Translations under genes and position numbers: made by a program
Notes under the pieces: generated by a model
Told to the model about the DNA's origin: nothing
The model's database searches: none
What the model saw: only the letters and a program-made list of their open reading frames with translations
Part shown: piece after piece, positions 61,747-64,000 of the stretch
How the letters are laid out: the number at the start of each line of letters is the position of its first letter
Numbering within the stretch: position 1 is the stretch's first letter
NCBI GenBank assembly: GCA_963772225.1
Contig: CAVYWD010000001.1
Span: 372,001-436,000, forward strand
Reading direction: 5' to 3'
Length of the DNA stretch: 64,000 nt
Source: CAVYWD01 sp963772225
GTDB lineage: Bacteria > Myxococcota > Myxococcia > Myxococcales > UBA5297

Positions 61747-63441
61747 ATGCCCAATGTGAGCGCGACCACTGAGAAGTCCGGAAGGCAACTGAGCTCGAAA
61801 ACGCGTTCGGGCCAATCGGGCGGGCCGGCGAAGAAAAAGGTGGAGCTGTCGGCCCTGCCGCCCGAGGCCGTGAGGGCCATGGCCGATTCGGTGGCGGGCT
61901 CCCGGTGTCCCAGCGACGCCATCAAGAATCACCTGGCCATCGCCCGAGACCTGGTGCGAGCGCGCGCGACCTTCGTCTCGACGTTCGAGCCGCACAAGGG
62001 CCTGCTCAGCGTGACCGAGGTGCGCGGCCGGGCGGACGGCTCGGTCGTCAGCTGCCGGCCCGGCGAAGGCGCGGTGGGCAAGGCCTTCGCCGAGCGCGCC
62101 ATTGTCGAGGAGGGCGCGCACCTCGCGATCCCGCTGCTGGAAGGCCCGCGGGCCGTCGGCGTGCTCTCGGTGCTCGGGGCGCGGCAGGCGGCCTCCGCCG
62201 ACGTGTGGCAGGCTTTGGCGAGCCACCTGATCGCCGCGATGCAGGCCGCGGCGCTGCGCGATGCCGCCGTGCGGCGCACCCGGGACTTGGAGACGGCGGT
62301 CGCGGGGCTGAAGAGCCTGGACCGCGCCCGAGAGGAGCTCTTGGGCAACGTCTCGCACGAGCTCAAGAGCCCGCTCACGACCATCAAGGCCTACCTCGCC
62401 ATGGCCCGGCGCGACCAGCTCGGCCCCCTGACCGACAAGCAGAAGAAGGCGTTCGAAACCTGCGACCGAAACGCCGACCGGCTCCTGCGGCTCATCAACG
62501 ACATGCTCCTCATGAGCCGCCTCCAGAGCGGCCGGATGACCCTGGAGGAGCGGCCCTTCGCGTTGCGCGCGCTCGCCCAGGAGGCCGCCGGCACCCTGAG
62601 CCCCACGGCAGCGGCGAGCGGGGTCGTGCTCTTCCTGGAGAAGGCGCCCGAGGTCTACGTCAAGGGCGACCGCGAGCGGCTGCTCGAGGCGCTGGTCCAC
62701 CTGCAGGAGAACGCCATCGTGTACAACCGCCCGGGCGGCCGGGTGGACGTGTCCATCCGCGCCGAGGCCGGGGTCGCCACCCTGTGCGTGCGCGACGACG
62801 GCGCCGGCATCGATGAGAAGGACCTGCCCCACATCTTCGAGCGGTTCTACCGCGGCGCCGGGAGCGGGTCGCGGGCGGGCACCGGCCTGGGGCTGTCGGT
62901 GGTCCGACAGGTGGCGCAGCTCCACGGCGGGAGCATCTCGGTCCAGAGCGCGCTCGGGCGCGGCTCAACCTTCGAGCTTCGCCTGCCGCTCTTCGCCGGC
63001 GAAGTGGCCGCGGGGTCGAGCGCCCCCGAGCCGCGCGACGGCGCCGTCCTGGTGGTGGAGGACGACGTCGACTGCCGCGAAGTTCTCTGCGAGCTCCTCG
63101 CCTCCGAGGGCATGAGCGTCATCCAGGCGGGCGACAGCGACGCCGCGCTCGAGCTCTTGGCCACCGCCCGACCCGCGCTCATCTTGCTGGACCTGCGGCT
63201 CGGCGGGAGCGACGGGCGCGCGGTCCTGGAGCACGTGCGCCAGGAGCCCCGGCTCGAGCGCACGCCCATCTTCGTCATCTCCGGAGCAGCGGACTCCGCG
63301 GCGGGCTTCCGGTACGACGGCCCCGAGCGGATCGACGGGTTCTTCGAGAAGCCGCTCAACCTCCCCCGCCTCCTCGACCGCGTCCGCTCGGTGGTGCAGC
63401 CCGAGGTCCGGGCGTTGCCGGGGACGGATCCGGGGCGTTGA
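61747..63441 (+). CDS. Hybrid sensor histidine kinase with GAF-like and receiver domains
   Basis: The 564-residue protein starts with a 50-residue polar head. A GAF-like sensor follows (HLAIARDLVRARATFVSTFE, GEGAVGKAFAERAIVEEGAH). HisKA comes next (LLGNVSHELKSPLTTIKAYL, phospho-His), then the ATPase domain (HLQENAIVYNRPGGRVDVSI for the N box; RDDGAGIDEKDLPHIFERFY; GTGLGLSVVRQVAQLHGGSI). It ends with a receiver (VLVVEDDVDCREVL, ILLDLRLGGSDGR phospho-Asp, FFEKPLNLPRLL). No membrane helix is seen, so it senses an intracellular signal. No separate response-regulator gene is next to it. Confidence 0.9.
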   Translation: MPNVSATTEKSGRQLSSKTRSGQSGGPAKKKVELSALPPEAVRAMADSVAGSRCPSDAIKNHLAIARDLVRARATFVSTFEPHKGLLSVTEVRGRADGSVVSCRPGEGAVGKAFAERAIVEEGAHLAIPLLEGPRAVGVLSVLGARQAASADVWQALASHLIAAMQAAALRDAAVRRTRDLETAVAGLKSLDRAREELLGNVSHELKSPLTTIKAYLAMARRDQLGPLTDKQKKAFETCDRNADRLLRLINDMLLMSRLQSGRMTLEERPFALRALAQEAAGTLSPTAAASGVVLFLEKAPEVYVKGDRERLLEALVHLQENAIVYNRPGGRVDVSIRAEAGVATLCVRDDGAGIDEKDLPHIFERFYRGAGSGSRAGTGLGLSVVRQVAQLHGGSISVQSALGRGSTFELRLPLFAGEVAAGSSAPEPRDGAVLVVEDDVDCREVLCELLASEGMSVIQAGDSDAALELLATARPALILLDLRLGGSDGRAVLEHVRQEPRLERTPIFVISGAADSAAGFRYDGPERIDGFFEKPLNLPRLLDRVRSVVQPEVRALPGTDPGR

Positions 63442-63540
63442 GGTGACTCCCCGGTGCAACAACCAGGGCTCCCTCTCGACTGGTTGCCAGACGGGGGGCT
63501 GTCAACTAGATTTTCGGCGGCGGTCATAATCCTGCGCTGA

Positions 63541-64000
63541 ATGTCTCGTTCCCCGGAACAGGAGTTCGGCCGGGTCTGCGAGTGTGCGATGAGCCATTCT
63601 TTTCTCAACGTCGCATCCGAGATTCAGTCGAGACGCATGGCGTTTGATCTCCCCCTCGAGTCCGTGGCACGACTGGCGAGGGTGACGCCCGCGCGCCTTC
63701 GGTCCATCGAGTCTGGCGAGCTCCCGTCCACCCGGGAATTGGCCTCCATCGCCGATGCGCTTGCCTGCGACCCTGCGCACCTGGCGAAGGGCATCGTCGA
63801 GGACCCTCGGCGAAGCCCGGCGCGCTTCAAGTCCGGCGATGGCGCATCGAAGCTTGGAGGACACGATCTCAGATTGCTGGCGCGCGGCGCTGAGGCCGGA
63901 AGAATTCTCGCTTCACTCAAAGCACTGCTGCAGGAAACTGCCTCGAAATTACCGGCGCACCGCAGCGTATTCGGGCCGAGTCCGTCGATGGAGTCCTGGC
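63541..64000 (+). CDS. XRE-family helix-turn-helix regulator, C-terminus outside the window
   Basis: The frame is open from an ATG at 63,541 (other in-frame ATGs at 63,589 and 63,637) to the window edge. Residues 33-85 form an XRE-type helix-turn-helix (FDLPLESVARLARVTPARLR, SIESGELPSTRELASIADAL, CDPAHLAKGIV). This is followed by a basic linker and a helix (GRILASLKALLQETASKLPA). XRE domains fused to an ImmA/IrrE-type peptidase have this beginning, but the rest lies outside. No ribosome-binding site is clear. Confidence 0.65.
   Translation, partial: MSRSPEQEFGRVCECAMSHSFLNVASEIQSRRMAFDLPLESVARLARVTPARLRSIESGELPSTRELASIADALACDPAHLAKGIVEDPRRSPARFKSGDGASKLGGHDLRLLARGAEAGRILASLKALLQETASKLPAHRSVFGPSPSMESW

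Overview
The window is GC-rich DNA (roughly two thirds G+C, frequent GTG and TTG starts). Its gene content points to a member of the Myxococcota: two oxoacid:ferredoxin oxidoreductase sets, a PilZ/receiver protein, TPR lipoproteins, an RpoH-like sigma factor, a type III polyketide synthase operon and a DUF2520 protein. This is inference from gene content and base use, because no rRNA or marker gene for placement is present.

Bases 1 to about 18,500 are an accessory region. From the left it holds a secreted protein running off the edge; a decayed efflux-adaptor/outer-membrane chimera; an IS91 tail; a minus-strand cluster with a ParB-like protein, a DUF669-like protein and an unknown protein; a second end of an IS21-like element; and a lower-GC pair made of an ADP-ribosyltransferase-type toxin module and a small putative immunity protein. 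Then come two tyrosine-recombinase trios facing each other (7,788-9,954 and 11,357-13,516). An integrase plus IS91 fragment sits between them. Last is a 4.6-kb IS21-like element (13,517-18,140) with five genes: zinc-ribbon protein, ParB-like protein, IstA, IstB and a small protein. It has repeated operator-like motifs upstream of its parB. The region ends beside an initiator tRNA-Met gene whose 3' end faces it, so the whole block may be an island next to a tRNA.

From 18.8 to 29 kb are housekeeping genes: cobQ, a ClpA/ClpC-type chaperone, a PEBP-family protein, a DUF2520 protein, nadD, namZ (DUF1343) and a TPR lipoprotein. From 29.3 to 35.7 kb lie two adjacent thiamine-diphosphate, ferredoxin-linked oxoacid oxidoreductases, a four-subunit korDABC set and a two-subunit set. 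From 36 to 38.6 kb are a sigma factor, a HIT protein, a zinc-finger protein and a DUF2231 membrane protein. From 38.7 to 43.1 kb is a branched-chain-type oxoacid dehydrogenase operon (lipA-E1alpha-E1beta-E2). It is followed by a receiver/PilZ protein, amt and an aldehyde dehydrogenase.

From 48.9 to 53.7 kb is a minus-strand, translationally coupled biosynthetic operon: type III PKS, ICMT-like methyltransferase, acyl carrier protein, fatty-acyl-AMP ligase and FAD-dependent oxidoreductase. It resembles phenolic-lipid (alkylresorcinol/alkylquinone) pathways, with a dedicated acyl-AMP/ACP starter supply. The rest holds an ECF sigma/anti-sigma pair, prfB with its programmed frameshift site, a SurA-like protein, rimI, a DnaJ, a HEAT-repeat protein, a hybrid histidine kinase and a partial XRE regulator.

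Two sequence-level themes stand out. Three otherwise intact core genes (cobQ, korC and the acyl-AMP ligase) each carry one extra A in the same context, AGAATC where AGATC is expected. A 110-bp repeat with a strong Shine-Dalgarno sequence and a short conserved ORF occurs twice in opposite orientation, at 44.8 and 55.4 kb.
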